A stretch of 34,146 nt of DNA from Flavobacterium sp. RSP15 (GCF_003968755.1 NZ_RYDL01000019.1:1-34146); one strand, 5' to 3'; positions 16,693 to 26,940 are shown, numbered from the stretch's first letter. The notes: a model not told the origin generated them from the letters alone. Translations and numbers: made by a program.

Positions 16693-17277
16693 ATGAATTT
16701 TTTAGCACACATCTATCTTTCCGGTGATAATGATTTAATCAAAATTGGCAATTTCATGGCCGATGGAATTCGTGGAAAACATTTTGAAAGTTTTCCTTTA
16801 GAAATTCAAAAAGGAATTATTCTGCATCGTGCCATAGACACTTTCACCGATGCGCATCCCCTTTTCAGACAAAGTACCAAAAAATTGCACGAAAAATACC
16901 ATCATTATGCAGGTGTAATTGTTGATGTTTTTTACGACCATTTTTTGGCGAAAAACTGGACAAAGTATTCCGATGAAAAACTAGAGGACTTTGTGATACG
17001 ATTTTACCAATCCTTGCATTATAATTATGAAATCTTGTCAGAACGAACCAAAGGACTAATGCCTATCATGATGGAAGAAAATTGGCTGGTGAGTTATCAA
17101 ACAGTTGAAGGAATTGAGCATATTTTGACTCAAATGGACCATCGCACCAAAAATGAATCTAAAATGCGGTTTGCTACCAATGAGCTTTCAGAATTTTATT
17201 CGGAATTTGAAAAGGAGTTCACCCAATTCTTTGAAGAATTAATCTTATTTTCGAATAGTAAAAAACCCACTTTATGA
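16693..17277 (+). CDS. acpH: Acyl carrier protein phosphodiesterase (AcpH/DUF479)
   Basis: The 194-aa protein matches the ACP phosphodiesterase family. It begins MNFLAHIYLS, has GNFMADGIRG (19-28), and the HD-like metal segment GIILHRAIDTFTDAHP (His45, Asp49, Asp53, His55), followed by the conserved VIVDVFYDHFLAKNW. In E. coli AcpH removes the 4'-phosphopantetheine arm from holo-ACP. Length is close to the family norm (about 190). Its stop overlaps the start of the first gamma-glutamyltransferase gene in an ATGA junction, so the two are translationally coupled; no obvious metabolic link explains this pairing. Confidence 0.85.
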   Translation: MNFLAHIYLSGDNDLIKIGNFMADGIRGKHFESFPLEIQKGIILHRAIDTFTDAHPLFRQSTKKLHEKYHHYAGVIVDVFYDHFLAKNWTKYSDEKLEDFVIRFYQSLHYNYEILSERTKGLMPIMMEENWLVSYQTVEGIEHILTQMDHRTKNESKMRFATNELSEFYSEFEKEFTQFFEELILFSNSKKPTL

Positions 17278-18959
17278 AAAAAATAATGTTCCTGCTTTTA
17301 CTTATCGTTTTAGGTTGCAAATTAAACGAAAAGACTATTCAACCAACAGGTTTAGTGACTTCTAAAGCGATGGTCGTTTCTGCTCGTGAAGAAGCGTCGC
17401 AAATTGGAGTTGAAATCATGAAAAAAGGCGGTAATGCTTTTGATGCTATGGTTGCCATGGAACTGGCTTTGGCGATTTCACATCCTCAGGCAGGAAATAT
17501 TGGTGGTGGCGGTTTCATGGTTTTCAGAAAAGCCAATGGTGAAACAGGCGCTATCGATTACAGGGAAAAAGCGCCTTTGGCTGCATCTAAAGATATGTTT
17601 CTAGACAAAAAAGGAAATGTAATAGAAGGAAAAAGTACTGCGACTGCTTTGGCATCCGGAATTCCGGGTACCATTGCAGGAATATTTGAAGTGCACAAAA
17701 AATATGGCTCTTTACCCATCAGTGAAATTCTCAAACCTGTAATTGCTTTGGCAGAAAGAGGTGTTATTGTCACTAAATTTCAAGCCGAAAGTTTGGCGTA
17801 TCACAGAGCCTCCTTTATAAAAAGTAATGGTAAGAACAGTTTATTTTCTAAAGTATATAAAGAAAATGATACTATAAAACACATCGCTTTGGCAGCAACA
17901 TTAAAACGAATTGCTAAAAACGGACGAGATGAATTTTACAAAGGGGAAACTGCTCAAAAATTAGTTTCTTTTCTTGCTAAAAAAGGTGGAAATACCACCA
18001 TTGAAGATTTTAATAGTTATAAAGCCAAGTGGCGAACTCCAATTACTTTTCAATATAAAAATTTAAAAATCACCTCGATGTCGCCTCCCAGCAGTGGTGG
18101 AATTTGTTTGAATCAAATCATGAAAATGATTGAGCCCTTCAACCTCTCGCAAATGGGACATAACAGCGGAAAAACAATTCAAGTCATTACTGAAGCAGAA
18201 CGAAGAGCCTACGCGGACAGGAATTATTTCTTGGGTGATCCTGATTTTGTAAAACTTCCGGTAAAAGAATTAGTAAGTCCATTCTATTTAGAAAAAAGAA
18301 TGGCTGATTTTTCATTTGATAAAGCTTCTAAATCTTCGGATATTGCCCACGGAGCAATCAAGGGATATGAAAGCAACCAAACCACACATTACTCTATTGT
18401 TGATGCCGCTGGGAATGCAGTTTCAGCAACAACTACTTTAAATGATAACTATGGTTCTAAAATATATTGTGACGAATTGGGTTTCTTTTTGAATAATCAA
18501 ATGGATGATTTCAGTGCCAAACCGGGTGTTCCCAACTTATACGGACTCACTGGAAGTGAAGCCAACAGTATTGCTCCCGGAAAAAGAATGTTAAGTTCCA
18601 TGACACCCACGATTGTCGAAAAAAACGGTACGCTTTTTATGGTTGTAGGTACACCGGGAGGCTCCACCATTATCACATCGGTGTTACAAACGATATTAAA
18701 TGTGTATGAATTTGATATGAGCATGCAAGAAGCGGTAAACGCCCCACGTTTTCACCATCAATGGTTACCCGATGAAATTACTTTTGAACCCAATTCATTC
18801 GATACAGAATTATTGAATAATCTGAAGAAAAAAAGCTATTTAATCAATGAAAAAAACAAAGAAATCATTGGTGAAGTTGATGCAATTTTGGTTTTGCCAA
18901 ATGGAAAATTAGAAGGTGGCGCAGACAAAAGAGGTGATAATAAAGCCGTTGGTTTTTAA
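17274..18959 (+). CDS. ggt: Gamma-glutamyltransferase, lipoprotein, first tandem copy
   Basis: The 561-aa N-terminal nucleophile hydrolase cleaves gamma-glutamyl bonds such as those in glutathione. A lipoprotein signal ends LGC (Cys15), so the enzyme should be anchored in the periplasm. Family marks include KGGNAFDAMVA (51-61), GNIGGGGFMV (74-83), DYREKAP, PPSSGGICL (271-279) and AERRAYADR. The autoprocessing and catalytic Thr370 lies in TTHYSIVD, with PGGST (461-465) in the small subunit. Self-cleavage before Thr370 would give large and small subunits. All key residues are intact. The second copy begins 14 nt downstream. Confidence 0.95.
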   Translation: MKKIMFLLLLIVLGCKLNEKTIQPTGLVTSKAMVVSAREEASQIGVEIMKKGGNAFDAMVAMELALAISHPQAGNIGGGGFMVFRKANGETGAIDYREKAPLAASKDMFLDKKGNVIEGKSTATALASGIPGTIAGIFEVHKKYGSLPISEILKPVIALAERGVIVTKFQAESLAYHRASFIKSNGKNSLFSKVYKENDTIKHIALAATLKRIAKNGRDEFYKGETAQKLVSFLAKKGGNTTIEDFNSYKAKWRTPITFQYKNLKITSMSPPSSGGICLNQIMKMIEPFNLSQMGHNSGKTIQVITEAERRAYADRNYFLGDPDFVKLPVKELVSPFYLEKRMADFSFDKASKSSDIAHGAIKGYESNQTTHYSIVDAAGNAVSATTTLNDNYGSKIYCDELGFFLNNQMDDFSAKPGVPNLYGLTGSEANSIAPGKRMLSSMTPTIVEKNGTLFMVVGTPGGSTIITSVLQTILNVYEFDMSMQEAVNAPRFHHQWLPDEITFEPNSFDTELLNNLKKKSYLINEKNKEIIGEVDAILVLPNGKLEGGADKRGDNKAVGF

Positions 18960-18973
18960 ATTTATACATTCAA

Positions 18974-20659
18974 ATGAAAAAAATTAGTATTCTATTATGT
19001 ATGCTTTCTATTGGGTGTAAAACCCAAAATGTAATGGTTCAGCCCACAGGATTGGTTGCTGATAAAGCAATGGTCGTTTCGGCACGGGTAGAAGCGTCCA
19101 AAATTGGAGTTGAAATCATGCGAAAAGGGGGCAATGCTTTTGATGCGATGGTGGCAACCGAATTAGCTCTTGCAGTGGCTTATCCGTTTGCTGGAAATCT
19201 TGGTGGTGGCGGTTTTATGGTGTACCGAAAAGCGAACGGTGAAATTGGTTCGTTAGATTACCGTGAAAAAGCGCCGATAGCAGCCACGAAAGATATGTTT
19301 CTGGACGAAAAAGGAAATGTCATAAAAGGAAAAAGTACTGAGTCTCCTCTGGCTATTGGAGTTCCCGGAACAATTGCCGGTGTTTTTGCAGTTCATGAAA
19401 AACTAGGTTCATTACCGATTGCAGACATCCTGAAACCTGTAATTGCATTAGCCGAAAAAGGGGTTATTGTTACCAAAAAACAAGAAGACCGACTAGCTGC
19501 TTATCGAGATAGAATTATAAAAGTAAATGGGAACAAAACGTTATTTGCAACTGCTTTCAAAGAAAATGATGTAATACAATATCCTGCGCTGGCAGCTACG
19601 TTGAAAAGGATTTCAAAAAAGGGCAGAGCTGAATTTTACAAAGGAAAAACTGCTGAAATATTAGTGAAATACCTTCAAGAAAAAGGAGCTATCATCACCT
19701 TAGAAGATCTGGCTCAATACGAAGCCAAATGGAGGACGCCACTCACTTTTGATTACAAGGATTTAAAGATAATCTCGATGCCTCCACCAAGCAGTGGCGG
19801 AATATGTCTCGCTGAAATATTCAAAATGATAGCGCCTTTCGACCTGGCTAAAATGGGACATAACTCAACCGAAGCCATTCAAGTTATTGTTGAAGCCGAA
19901 AGAAGGGCTTACGCAGACAGAAGTTATTATCTGGGCGATCCTGATTTTGTAAAAATTCCTTTAAAAGCCTTAATGGCAGATGCGTATTTGAAACAAAGAA
20001 TGTCGAATTTTAGTTTTGAAAAAGCCACCTTATCATCGGATATAAAAGAAGGAAAAGTAAATTATAATGAGAGTACAGAAACTACTCATTATTCTATTGT
20101 AGATCAGTTTGGGAATGCTGTTTCGGCAACAACAACATTAAACGACGGTTACGGGTCTAAATACTATTGTGATGAATTGGGATTTTTCCTCAACAACGAA
20201 ATGGATGATTTCAGTGCCAAACCAGGTGTGCCTAATATGTTTGGATTAGTGGGAAATGAAGCCAATAGTATTGCTCCACAAAAACGAATGTTAAGTTCCA
20301 TGACACCAACAATTGTGGAGAGAAACGGCAAATTATTCATGGTTGTGGGTTCTCCCGGAGGCTCGACAATAATTACATCAGTATTGCAAACGATTTTAAA
20401 TGTTTCTGAGTATAATTTCAGCATGCAACAAGCAGTAAACGCACCTCGTTTTCATCATCAATGGTTACCGGATTTAATCACTTTTGAGCCTAATACTTTC
20501 GATGCTAAAACTTTTGAAACCTTAAAGTCCCGAGGATACATCATCAATGAAAAAACAACACCTGTAATAGGAAAAGTAGATGCGATTTTGGTTTTACCAA
20601 CTAAAAAATTAGAGGGTGGTGCTGATTTTAGAGGTGACGATACAGCGGTTGGTTTTTAG
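18974..20659 (+). CDS. ggt: Gamma-glutamyltransferase, lipoprotein, second tandem copy
   Basis: This is a paralogue of the preceding gene, also 561 aa and aligned with it without gaps wherever I compared them, up to the nucleophile Thr370 in TTHYSIVD and PGGST (461-465). By eye about two thirds to three quarters of residues are identical. The lipobox is SIGC (Cys15), so it too is predicted to be periplasmic and membrane-anchored. Differences cluster in the signal peptide, around residues 170-200 and 340-370, and at the C-terminus, where the active-site pocket is not affected in an obvious way. Equal length and adjacency show a tandem duplication that has since diverged; both copies look functional. 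Confidence 0.95.
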   Translation: MKKISILLCMLSIGCKTQNVMVQPTGLVADKAMVVSARVEASKIGVEIMRKGGNAFDAMVATELALAVAYPFAGNLGGGGFMVYRKANGEIGSLDYREKAPIAATKDMFLDEKGNVIKGKSTESPLAIGVPGTIAGVFAVHEKLGSLPIADILKPVIALAEKGVIVTKKQEDRLAAYRDRIIKVNGNKTLFATAFKENDVIQYPALAATLKRISKKGRAEFYKGKTAEILVKYLQEKGAIITLEDLAQYEAKWRTPLTFDYKDLKIISMPPPSSGGICLAEIFKMIAPFDLAKMGHNSTEAIQVIVEAERRAYADRSYYLGDPDFVKIPLKALMADAYLKQRMSNFSFEKATLSSDIKEGKVNYNESTETTHYSIVDQFGNAVSATTTLNDGYGSKYYCDELGFFLNNEMDDFSAKPGVPNMFGLVGNEANSIAPQKRMLSSMTPTIVERNGKLFMVVGSPGGSTIITSVLQTILNVSEYNFSMQQAVNAPRFHHQWLPDLITFEPNTFDAKTFETLKSRGYIINEKTTPVIGKVDAILVLPTKKLEGGADFRGDDTAVGF

Positions 20660-20820
20660 TCCGTCGATTGTGCTCGGAATGATGACAAATTTACTTTTTT
20701 ATGAAATTTACACACGCCTTAGAAAACGCTTTTACACAAAATAGATTCAAAAGCTGTGCAGCAGTTTGTCGCAAATTGTAATTTAAACCCCTTAAGCACA
20801 AAAGAAGCTTTAAAAAACAT

Positions 20821-20849
20821 TTGTTAGGATTAAAATAATAGTAGTTTTG
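20821..20849 (+). promoter_or_regulatory. Promoter of the chloride channel gene
   Basis: TTG (20821-20823) is followed after 18 nt by TAGTTTTG (20842-20849), close to the Bacteroidetes TTG-N19-TAnnTTTG consensus, 22 nt before the ATG. Confidence 0.65.
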
Positions 20850-20871
20850 CATCCCCTTTAAAAAAAATATA

Positions 20872-22656
20872 ATGTTCAAAAAGTTGATCACCAAATTAGA
20901 AGTAATAATTGCCATAGCACAGTCTTTATTGACTCCAAAACAGTTTATATTTTTATCTGCTGTTTTAGTTGGTATCTCTTCTGCATTTGCCGTAATCGTT
21001 TTAAAAACTTTTGCCCATTGGGTTTTTTCTTTTGCCACGTATGTCAGTGGAATATTAAAATTAGGTTTTCTTAATAGCATCTTGCCTATAATTGGTATTC
21101 TGCTTACTGTTTTTGTAGTCAAAAGAGTTTTGGGAGGAACCATACAAAAAGGAACTTCGCAAATTTTATATGCTGTTGCCAAAAAAGCAAGTATTATTCC
21201 AAAAAAACAAATGTATTCCCAAATTGTTACCAGCTCACTAACAGTTGGATTAGGAGGGTCTGCAGGTCTGGAGAGCCCTATTGTTATTACAGGAGCTGCT
21301 TTTGGGTCTAATTATGCCCAAAAATATAAACTGAGTTATAAAGACCGAACGCTTCTAATCGGTTGTGGTGTTGCCGCAGGTATTGCCGCTGCTTTTAATG
21401 CGCCAATTGCGGGTGTATTATTTGCTATTGAAGTGTTATTAGTTGATGTGAGTATTGCGGCATTTACACCCATTATGATTGCAGCGGCAACAGGCGCATT
21501 AGTATCCGTTATTGCCTTGGACGAAGCCATCTTACTGTCCTTTAAGCAACAGCAAAGTTTTGATTATCACAACCTTTTTTTTTACGTCCTTTTAGGCTTG
21601 TTTACCGGGTTTGTTTCCGTTTATTATTCCCGTAACTTTCAAAGGGTAGAACATTTTTTTGCCAGACTTAAATTATCGCCTTATAAAAAAGCCTTATTTG
21701 GTTCTTCTATTTTGGCCATTCTTATTTTTATTTTTCCAACACTTTTTGGAGAAGGATATGAAAGTATCAAAACATTATCCGAAAATGATCCCGGAAAATT
21801 ATTGGAGAACACTTTATTCAGTAGTTTTAGAAATAATAGTTGGGCGCTTTTATTGTTTGTAGGTTGCACCATGATGATAAAGGTTTTTGCTACAGGAATA
21901 ACCTTGAGTAGTGGTGGTAATGGAGGTAATTTTGCACCTTCCCTATTTCTGGGGTCTTATGTTGGTTTTTTCTTTGCTAAATTTTTAAATTTAACCGGAT
22001 TAACGAAACTTCCTATCAGCAATTTCACTTTGGTTGGCATGGCCGGAATATTGAGTGGCTTGTTTCATGCACCATTGACTGCGATTTTCTTAATTGCTGA
22101 AATTACAGGAGGTTATAATTTAATGATTCCACTTATGATTGTTTCTTCTATCAGTTTTGCTATTTCAAAGCGTTTTGAAAAACATTCTATGGATGTAAAA
22201 AATCTTATTCAAAAAGGACATGCATTTACCAGCAATAAAGACACTAATGTTCTTTCCACATTAGAAACAAATTCTATTATTCAAACGGATTTTTTAACGG
22301 TCACGCCAAATGAAAATTTAGAAAAATTAGTAGATTTGATATCACATTCCAATCAAGTAATTTTTGCTGTAGTAGATCCAGAAAATCAACTTCTAGGAAT
22401 GGTTCATTTTAATACTATTCGGGAAATAATATTCAATACCTATAGAGTTAAATATACTTTGGTCAAAGATATTATGATAAAACCTTTGGAAACAGTCACT
22501 CCGGATGACAGTATGGAAACCGTCATGAATAAATTTGAAAAATCTAAAGTAGCCTTTTTGCCAGTACTCAAAAACGACAAATATTATGGTTTTATTTCTA
22601 AATCTATTGCGCTTGAGGCCTACAGAACTAAACTAAAATCGATGACGATAGAATAA
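20872..22656 (+). CDS. CLC-family chloride channel/antiporter with C-terminal CBS pair
   Basis: The 594-aa membrane protein has about ten hydrophobic helices over residues 25-430. CLC selectivity segments are visible: GLGGSAGLESP with the gating-glutamate position Glu134, AAFNAPIAGVLFAIEVLL (173-190), and GGNGGNFAPSLFLG later, the GKxGP-like loop. Two CBS domains occupy about 465-590 (FLTVTPNENLEKLV and PLETVTPDDSMETVMNKF), probably binding adenine nucleotides. The preserved external Glu is compatible with either Cl-/H+ exchange or gating. It is monocistronic with its own promoter, upstream of uvrA. Confidence 0.92.
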   Translation: MFKKLITKLEVIIAIAQSLLTPKQFIFLSAVLVGISSAFAVIVLKTFAHWVFSFATYVSGILKLGFLNSILPIIGILLTVFVVKRVLGGTIQKGTSQILYAVAKKASIIPKKQMYSQIVTSSLTVGLGGSAGLESPIVITGAAFGSNYAQKYKLSYKDRTLLIGCGVAAGIAAAFNAPIAGVLFAIEVLLVDVSIAAFTPIMIAAATGALVSVIALDEAILLSFKQQQSFDYHNLFFYVLLGLFTGFVSVYYSRNFQRVEHFFARLKLSPYKKALFGSSILAILIFIFPTLFGEGYESIKTLSENDPGKLLENTLFSSFRNNSWALLLFVGCTMMIKVFATGITLSSGGNGGNFAPSLFLGSYVGFFFAKFLNLTGLTKLPISNFTLVGMAGILSGLFHAPLTAIFLIAEITGGYNLMIPLMIVSSISFAISKRFEKHSMDVKNLIQKGHAFTSNKDTNVLSTLETNSIIQTDFLTVTPNENLEKLVDLISHSNQVIFAVVDPENQLLGMVHFNTIREIIFNTYRVKYTLVKDIMIKPLETVTPDDSMETVMNKFEKSKVAFLPVLKNDKYYGFISKSIALEAYRTKLKSMTIE

Positions 22657-22718
22657 TTTCCTAATTATTTTTAACACAAACTTCTAAACTGTTACATCAA
22701 AAGAACAAATCAAAATAG

Positions 22719-22726
22719 TAACTTTG
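22719..22726 (+). promoter_or_regulatory. Putative -7 box of uvrA
   Basis: TAACTTTG fits TAnnTTTG, 31 nt before the uvrA ATG. No perfect -33 TTG is present and no SOS-type operator was recognised. Confidence 0.5.
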
Positions 22727-22757
22727 TTTCCGAAAAATTCGGAATCTGCGAAAAATT

Positions 22758-25589
22758 ATGTTAGACAAAGACAATACCATCGAAGTTCAAGGCGCTCGCG
22801 TGCACAACTTAAAAAATATAGACGTTTCCATTCCTCGCGAAAAACTGGTCGTGATTACCGGTCTTTCGGGATCCGGAAAATCTTCCTTAGCTTTTGATAC
22901 TATTTATGCCGAAGGGCAACGCCGTTATGTAGAAACTTTTTCGGCTTATGCGCGCCAGTTTCTTGGTGGCTTGGAACGTCCCGATGTGGATAAAATTGAC
23001 GGACTTTCTCCAGTAATTGCTATTGAACAAAAAACGACCAGTAAAAGTCCGCGTTCCACCGTGGGAACTATCACTGAAATTTATGATTTCCTGCGTTTGC
23101 TTTATGCTCGTGCAGCTGATGCATACAGTTACAACACCGGCGAGAAAATGGTTTCCTATTCTGATGAGCAAATCAAAGATTTGATTATTCAAGATTTTAC
23201 CGGAAAGCGAATCAATATTTTAGCGCCTGTTATTCGGTCTCGTAAAGGACATTATGCGGAGCTTTTTCAACAAATTGCCAAGCAAGGTTTTCTTAAAGTA
23301 CGCGTAAACAGCGATGTATTGGATATTACTTTGGGAATGAAATTAGACCGTTATAAAACACACGACATCGAAATTGTTGTGGATCGAATGGTAATTGAAG
23401 ATACTCCTGATAACGAAAAGCGATTGTCCGAAAGTATTAATACAGCCATGCATCACGGCGAAAACGTCTTGATGGTTTTAGATCAAGATTCCAATGAAGT
23501 ACGATTTTTTAGCAGGAATTTGATGTGTCCTACTACTGGAATTTCCTATCAAAATCCTGAACCCAATTTATTTTCTTTCAATTCCCCTAAAGGTGCTTGT
23601 GATCATTGCAATGGCTTAGGAACAGTCAATGAAATTAACCCAAAAAAGATTATTCCAAATCCAAAATTATCCATAAAAAATGGCGGTTTTGCGCCTTTAG
23701 GCGAATACAAATCATCTTGGATTTTTAAGCAACTGGAAATTATCGGAGAAAAATACGATTTCAAATTGACGGATGCCATAGAAACCATTCCGCAGGAAGC
23801 GATGGAAATGATTTTGAATGGTGGGAAGGAAAAATTCACCATCAACTCAAAAGATTTAGGTGTTGCCCGAGAATACAAAATTGATTTTGAAGGAATTTCA
23901 CATTTCATAAAAAACCAACATGATGAAAGCGGCTCTACATCAATCAAGCGCTGGGCAAAGGAATTTATGGACGAAATAAAATGTCCGGTTTGTGACGGTT
24001 CCCGTTTGAAAAAAGAAGCGATGTTCTTTAAAATCAATGAAAAGAATAGTACCGAATTGTGCGATATGGACATTTCGGATTTGACCGCTTGGTTTCTTGA
24101 TTTAGATAATCACTTGTCTGATAAACAAAAGCGTATCGCAACTGAAGTAATCAAAGAGATTAAGGATCGACTGAACTTTTTGATGAATGTAGGCTTGGAT
24201 TATTTGGCTTTAAGCCGAAGCTCTAAATCACTTTCGGGTGGTGAAGCACAACGCATACGATTAGCCACGCAAATTGGTTCACAATTAGTGGGTGTTTTAT
24301 ATATTCTGGATGAGCCGAGTATTGGTTTACATCAAAGAGACAATGACAAATTGATTCATTCTCTGGAACAATTACGAGATATTGGAAACTCCGTAATTGT
24401 AGTGGAACACGATAAAGACATGATTGAACGTGCGGATTATGTAATTGATATTGGTCCAAAGGCAGGGAAATTTGGCGGAGAAATCATTAGCATTGGAACT
24501 CCTGCAGAAACAATGGCCTCAAATACCATTACGGCACAATATCTCAATGGGAAGATGAAAATTGAGGTTCCAGCAAAACGTCGGGAGGGAAATGGGAAAT
24601 TCCTAAAACTGACCGGAGCAACCGGAAATAACTTGAAAAATGTTTCGATAGAATTGCCTTTGGGCAAAATGATTTGCGTGACTGGAGTTTCCGGAAGTGG
24701 TAAATCTACGTTAATTAATGAAACGCTCTACCCTATTTTGAACGCGTATTATTTTAATGGTGTCAAAAAACCAAAACCGTATAAAAAAATTGAAGGACTG
24801 GAACATATTGATAAAGTGATTGATATTGACCAAAGTCCGATTGGCAGAACGCCCCGCTCTAATCCTGCAACTTATACCGAAGTTTTTACCGAAATCAGAA
24901 ATCTGTTTACGATGACTTCTGAAAGTCTGATTCGGGGATATAAAGCCGGACGTTTTAGTTTTAATGTCAAAGGCGGACGTTGTGAAACCTGCCAAGGTTC
25001 TGGAGTGCGAACGATTGAAATGAATTTTTTACCTGATGTATATGTAGAATGTGAAACCTGCCAAGGAAAGCGTTTTAACAGAGAAACTTTAGAGATTCGA
25101 TACAAAGGGAAATCCATTTCGGATGTGTTGAATATGACGGTAGATGAAGCGGTTCCGTTCTTTGAAATGATTCCGAAGATTTATAGAAAAGTAAAAACTA
25201 TTCAGGATGTTGGATTAGGATATATTACTCTTGGACAACAAAGCACGACGCTTTCTGGCGGGGAGGCACAACGCATTAAGCTGGCGGGAGAATTATCTAA
25301 AAAAGATACTGGGAACACGTTTTATATCCTGGACGAACCCACAACTGGTTTGCATTTTGAAGACATTCGAGTGTTGATGGAAGTGATCAATAAACTGGTT
25401 GACAAAGGAAATACGATTTTGATTATCGAACACAATATGGACGTGATTAAACTTGCGGATTACATCATCGACATTGGCCCTGAAGGCGGAAAAGGCGGCG
25501 GACAACTCATTGCCAAAGGAACTCCGGAAGAAATTATTAAAAATAAGAAAAGCTATACGGCGCAGTTCTTGAAAAAAGAATTACTTTAG
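22758..25589 (+). CDS. uvrA: Excinuclease ABC subunit A (nucleotide excision repair)
   Basis: The 943-aa protein has two ABC ATPase modules. The first Walker A is GLSGSGKSS (35-43), with its signature [11 protein letters not shown] near residue 491 and Walker [16 protein letters not shown]. The second Walker A is GVSGSGKST near 640, with [11 protein letters not shown] near 832 and [11 protein letters not shown]. The C-terminal zinc module is intact as CETC...CETCQG (about 741-770). In the first module the usual CPxC pair reads CPTT, keeping only CDHC at the other end, so that zinc site may be altered. UvrA scans DNA and loads UvrB at damage. Full length for the family. Confidence 0.98.
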   Translation: MLDKDNTIEVQGARVHNLKNIDVSIPREKLVVITGLSGSGKSSLAFDTIYAEGQRRYVETFSAYARQFLGGLERPDVDKIDGLSPVIAIEQKTTSKSPRSTVGTITEIYDFLRLLYARAADAYSYNTGEKMVSYSDEQIKDLIIQDFTGKRINILAPVIRSRKGHYAELFQQIAKQGFLKVRVNSDVLDITLGMKLDRYKTHDIEIVVDRMVIEDTPDNEKRLSESINTAMHHGENVLMVLDQDSNEVRFFSRNLMCPTTGISYQNPEPNLFSFNSPKGACDHCNGLGTVNEINPKKIIPNPKLSIKNGGFAPLGEYKSSWIFKQLEIIGEKYDFKLTDAIETIPQEAMEMILNGGKEKFTINSKDLGVAREYKIDFEGISHFIKNQHDESGSTSIKRWAKEFMDEIKCPVCDGSRLKKEAMFFKINEKNSTELCDMDISDLTAWFLDLDNHLSDKQKRIATEVIKEIKDRLNFLMNVGLDYLALSRSSKSLSGGEAQRIRLATQIGSQLVGVLYILDEPSIGLHQRDNDKLIHSLEQLRDIGNSVIVVEHDKDMIERADYVIDIGPKAGKFGGEIISIGTPAETMASNTITAQYLNGKMKIEVPAKRREGNGKFLKLTGATGNNLKNVSIELPLGKMICVTGVSGSGKSTLINETLYPILNAYYFNGVKKPKPYKKIEGLEHIDKVIDIDQSPIGRTPRSNPATYTEVFTEIRNLFTMTSESLIRGYKAGRFSFNVKGGRCETCQGSGVRTIEMNFLPDVYVECETCQGKRFNRETLEIRYKGKSISDVLNMTVDEAVPFFEMIPKIYRKVKTIQDVGLGYITLGQQSTTLSGGEAQRIKLAGELSKKDTGNTFYILDEPTTGLHFEDIRVLMEVINKLVDKGNTILIIEHNMDVIKLADYIIDIGPEGGKGGGQLIAKGTPEEIIKNKKSYTAQFLKKELL

Positions 25590-25625
25590 TATACATAAAA
25601 AATAAAAAAATAATTTTTGGAAATT

Positions 25626-25985
25626 ATGAATTTAAAAGAAGCGTTCAGTAGTGTCGAAAACTATTTTTCACCGAAAATAATTGGTGAAGTTAATGATCAA
25701 TTTATCAAAGTGGCAAAAATCAAAGGCCAAGATTTACCGTGGCATAATCATGAAAAGGAAGATGAATTATTTTACATTGTTGAAGGAGAACTTTTAATGG
25801 AAATTGAAAACGAACCTAAATTCACTATGAAAAAAGGAGATTTATTTGTGGTTAAAAAAGGTATAAACCACAGAGTTTCGTCAACTGACGACTGTTTAAT
25901 AATGCTGATAGAATCAAAAACTACTGAACATACTGGTAAAGTTATATCTAAAATAACAAAATCCATTGAAGAGCAAACGTATTAA
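25626..25985 (+). CDS. Small cupin-domain protein
   Basis: From the ATG at 25626 (an upstream TTG is less likely) the protein is 119 aa and a single-domain cupin. The first motif, PWHNHEKEDELFYIVEG, supplies His40, His42 and Glu47 as probable metal ligands. The second, KKGDLFVVKKGINHRV, supplies His82. There is no signal peptide, so it is cytosolic. Such short cupins can be isomerases, dioxygenase-like or sugar-binding proteins; no neighbour points to one. It starts 36 nt after uvrA and could be expressed with it. Confidence 0.75.
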   Translation: MNLKEAFSSVENYFSPKIIGEVNDQFIKVAKIKGQDLPWHNHEKEDELFYIVEGELLMEIENEPKFTMKKGDLFVVKKGINHRVSSTDDCLIMLIESKTTEHTGKVISKITKSIEEQTY

Positions 25986-25992
25986 ATTTGCT

Positions 25993-26073
25993 TAGCCCTG
26001 ATAGCAATGGAAATCCTTTATTGTTTTTCTTTAAAACAATAAAGATTGAAATGGATAGCAGGAAATAGCTCCA
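25993..26073 (+). ncRNA. Flavo-1-like structured RNA
   Basis: The stretch begins AGCCCTGATAGC and ends GGATAGCAGG-AAATAGCTCC, a frame I associate with the Flavo-1 RNA motif of Flavobacteria. AGC-CCTG (25994-26000) pairs with CAGG...GCT (26059-26070). An internal loop with ATAG on both sides follows, and an apical hairpin of 12 perfect base pairs (26016-26027 with 26033-26044) caps it. It lies about 32 nt before the LOG-family gene, so it may sit in that gene's leader. The identification is by memory of the consensus; a covariance search would settle it. The orientation is inferred from the same memory. Confidence 0.5.
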
Positions 26074-26104
26074 AAAAAAGAAAAAGTAAAATATATTTTT
26101 GAAA

Positions 26105-26833
26105 ATGAGATTAGAAGATTTTGATAACGACGAAGATAGAGTAATCCAAGACCGCCTAAAAAGAAAGACTTGGAACGAAATCAGAACCAATGACAGTTGG
26201 GCGATTTTTAAAATTATGGCTGAATTTGTAAACGGGTATGAGAGCATGGGGCGCATAGGACCGTGTGTAACTATTTTTGGTTCGGCACGAATGAAACCGG
26301 AAGATGCATATTATTTGCTTGCCGAAAAAATTGCCTATAAAATCAGTAAGGCGGGTTATGGCGTGATTACTGGTGGTGGCCCGGGAATTATGGAAGCAGG
26401 AAATAAAGGAGCTCATCTGGGTGGCGGCGCATCAGTAGGATTGAATATTGTATTGCCCTTTGAGCAACATTTCAACCCGTATATTGACAGCGATAAAAAT
26501 CTTAATTTTGATTATTTCTTTGTTCGAAAAGTGATGTTTGTCAAATATTCTCAGGGTTTTGTCGTGATGCCGGGTGGTTTTGGAACGATGGACGAGTTAT
26601 TTGAAGCTATAACCTTAATACAGACGAAAAAGATTGCAAGATTCCCAATAATATTAGTTGGCAGCAGTTTTTGGTCGGGATTAATCGATTGGATCAAAGC
26701 GGTTTTAGTTGAAAGGGAACATACGGTAAACGCTGAAGATCTAGATTTATTCAAAATTGTAGATACTGAAGATGAAGTGGTTCATATTCTGAATGCTTTT
26801 TATAAGAAATATGATTTATCACCAAATTTTTAA
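26105..26833 (+). CDS. LOG-family protein (TIGR00730, Rossmann-fold phosphoribohydrolase-like)
   Basis: The 242-aa protein (ATG at 26105 preferred to a TTG two codons earlier) contains the two LOG signatures, GGGPGIMEA (90-98) and PGGFGTMDE (156-164). The Arg and Glu residues expected for nucleotide 5'-monophosphate binding are present. The family includes cytokinin riboside monophosphate phosphoribohydrolases and the former lysine decarboxylase annotation, which is not supported. The N-terminal 50 residues are an extension seen in longer LOG proteins. It is probably cytosolic. The Flavo-1-like RNA immediately upstream could affect its expression. Confidence 0.88.
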   Translation: MRLEDFDNDEDRVIQDRLKRKTWNEIRTNDSWAIFKIMAEFVNGYESMGRIGPCVTIFGSARMKPEDAYYLLAEKIAYKISKAGYGVITGGGPGIMEAGNKGAHLGGGASVGLNIVLPFEQHFNPYIDSDKNLNFDYFFVRKVMFVKYSQGFVVMPGGFGTMDELFEAITLIQTKKIARFPIILVGSSFWSGLIDWIKAVLVEREHTVNAEDLDLFKIVDTEDEVVHILNAFYKKYDLSPNF

Positions 26834-26837
26834 AATG

Positions 26838-26870
26838 AAGAAGCTGCCCCCCAAACAGCTTCTTTTTTTG
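26838..26870 (+). terminator. Terminator of the LOG-family gene
   Basis: AAGAAGCTG (26838-26846) pairs with CAGCTTCTT (26856-26864), followed by a T run. It begins 5 nt after the stop. Confidence 0.85.
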
Positions 26871-26940
26871 TTTAATTTTAATTAACAACTATATCTAATA
26901 AAGAGGTATATTCATTTTTTAATAAATTAATACGAGGAAA

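Noticed and set aside
20691..21182. 163-codon minus-strand frame over the start of the chloride channel gene
   Set aside because: It lies antisense to the well-supported CLC coding sequence and has no recognisable domain; it is a shadow frame.
23526..23616. UvrA first zinc module reads CPTT instead of CPxC
   Set aside because: Noted in the gene entry; I recall similar sequences in other Bacteroidetes UvrA proteins, so it is probably a lineage trait, not a defect.
23603..24073. 156-codon minus-strand frame inside uvrA
   Set aside because: It is entirely antisense to UvrA coding sequence, with Ser/Phe-rich composition typical of reverse-strand shadows.
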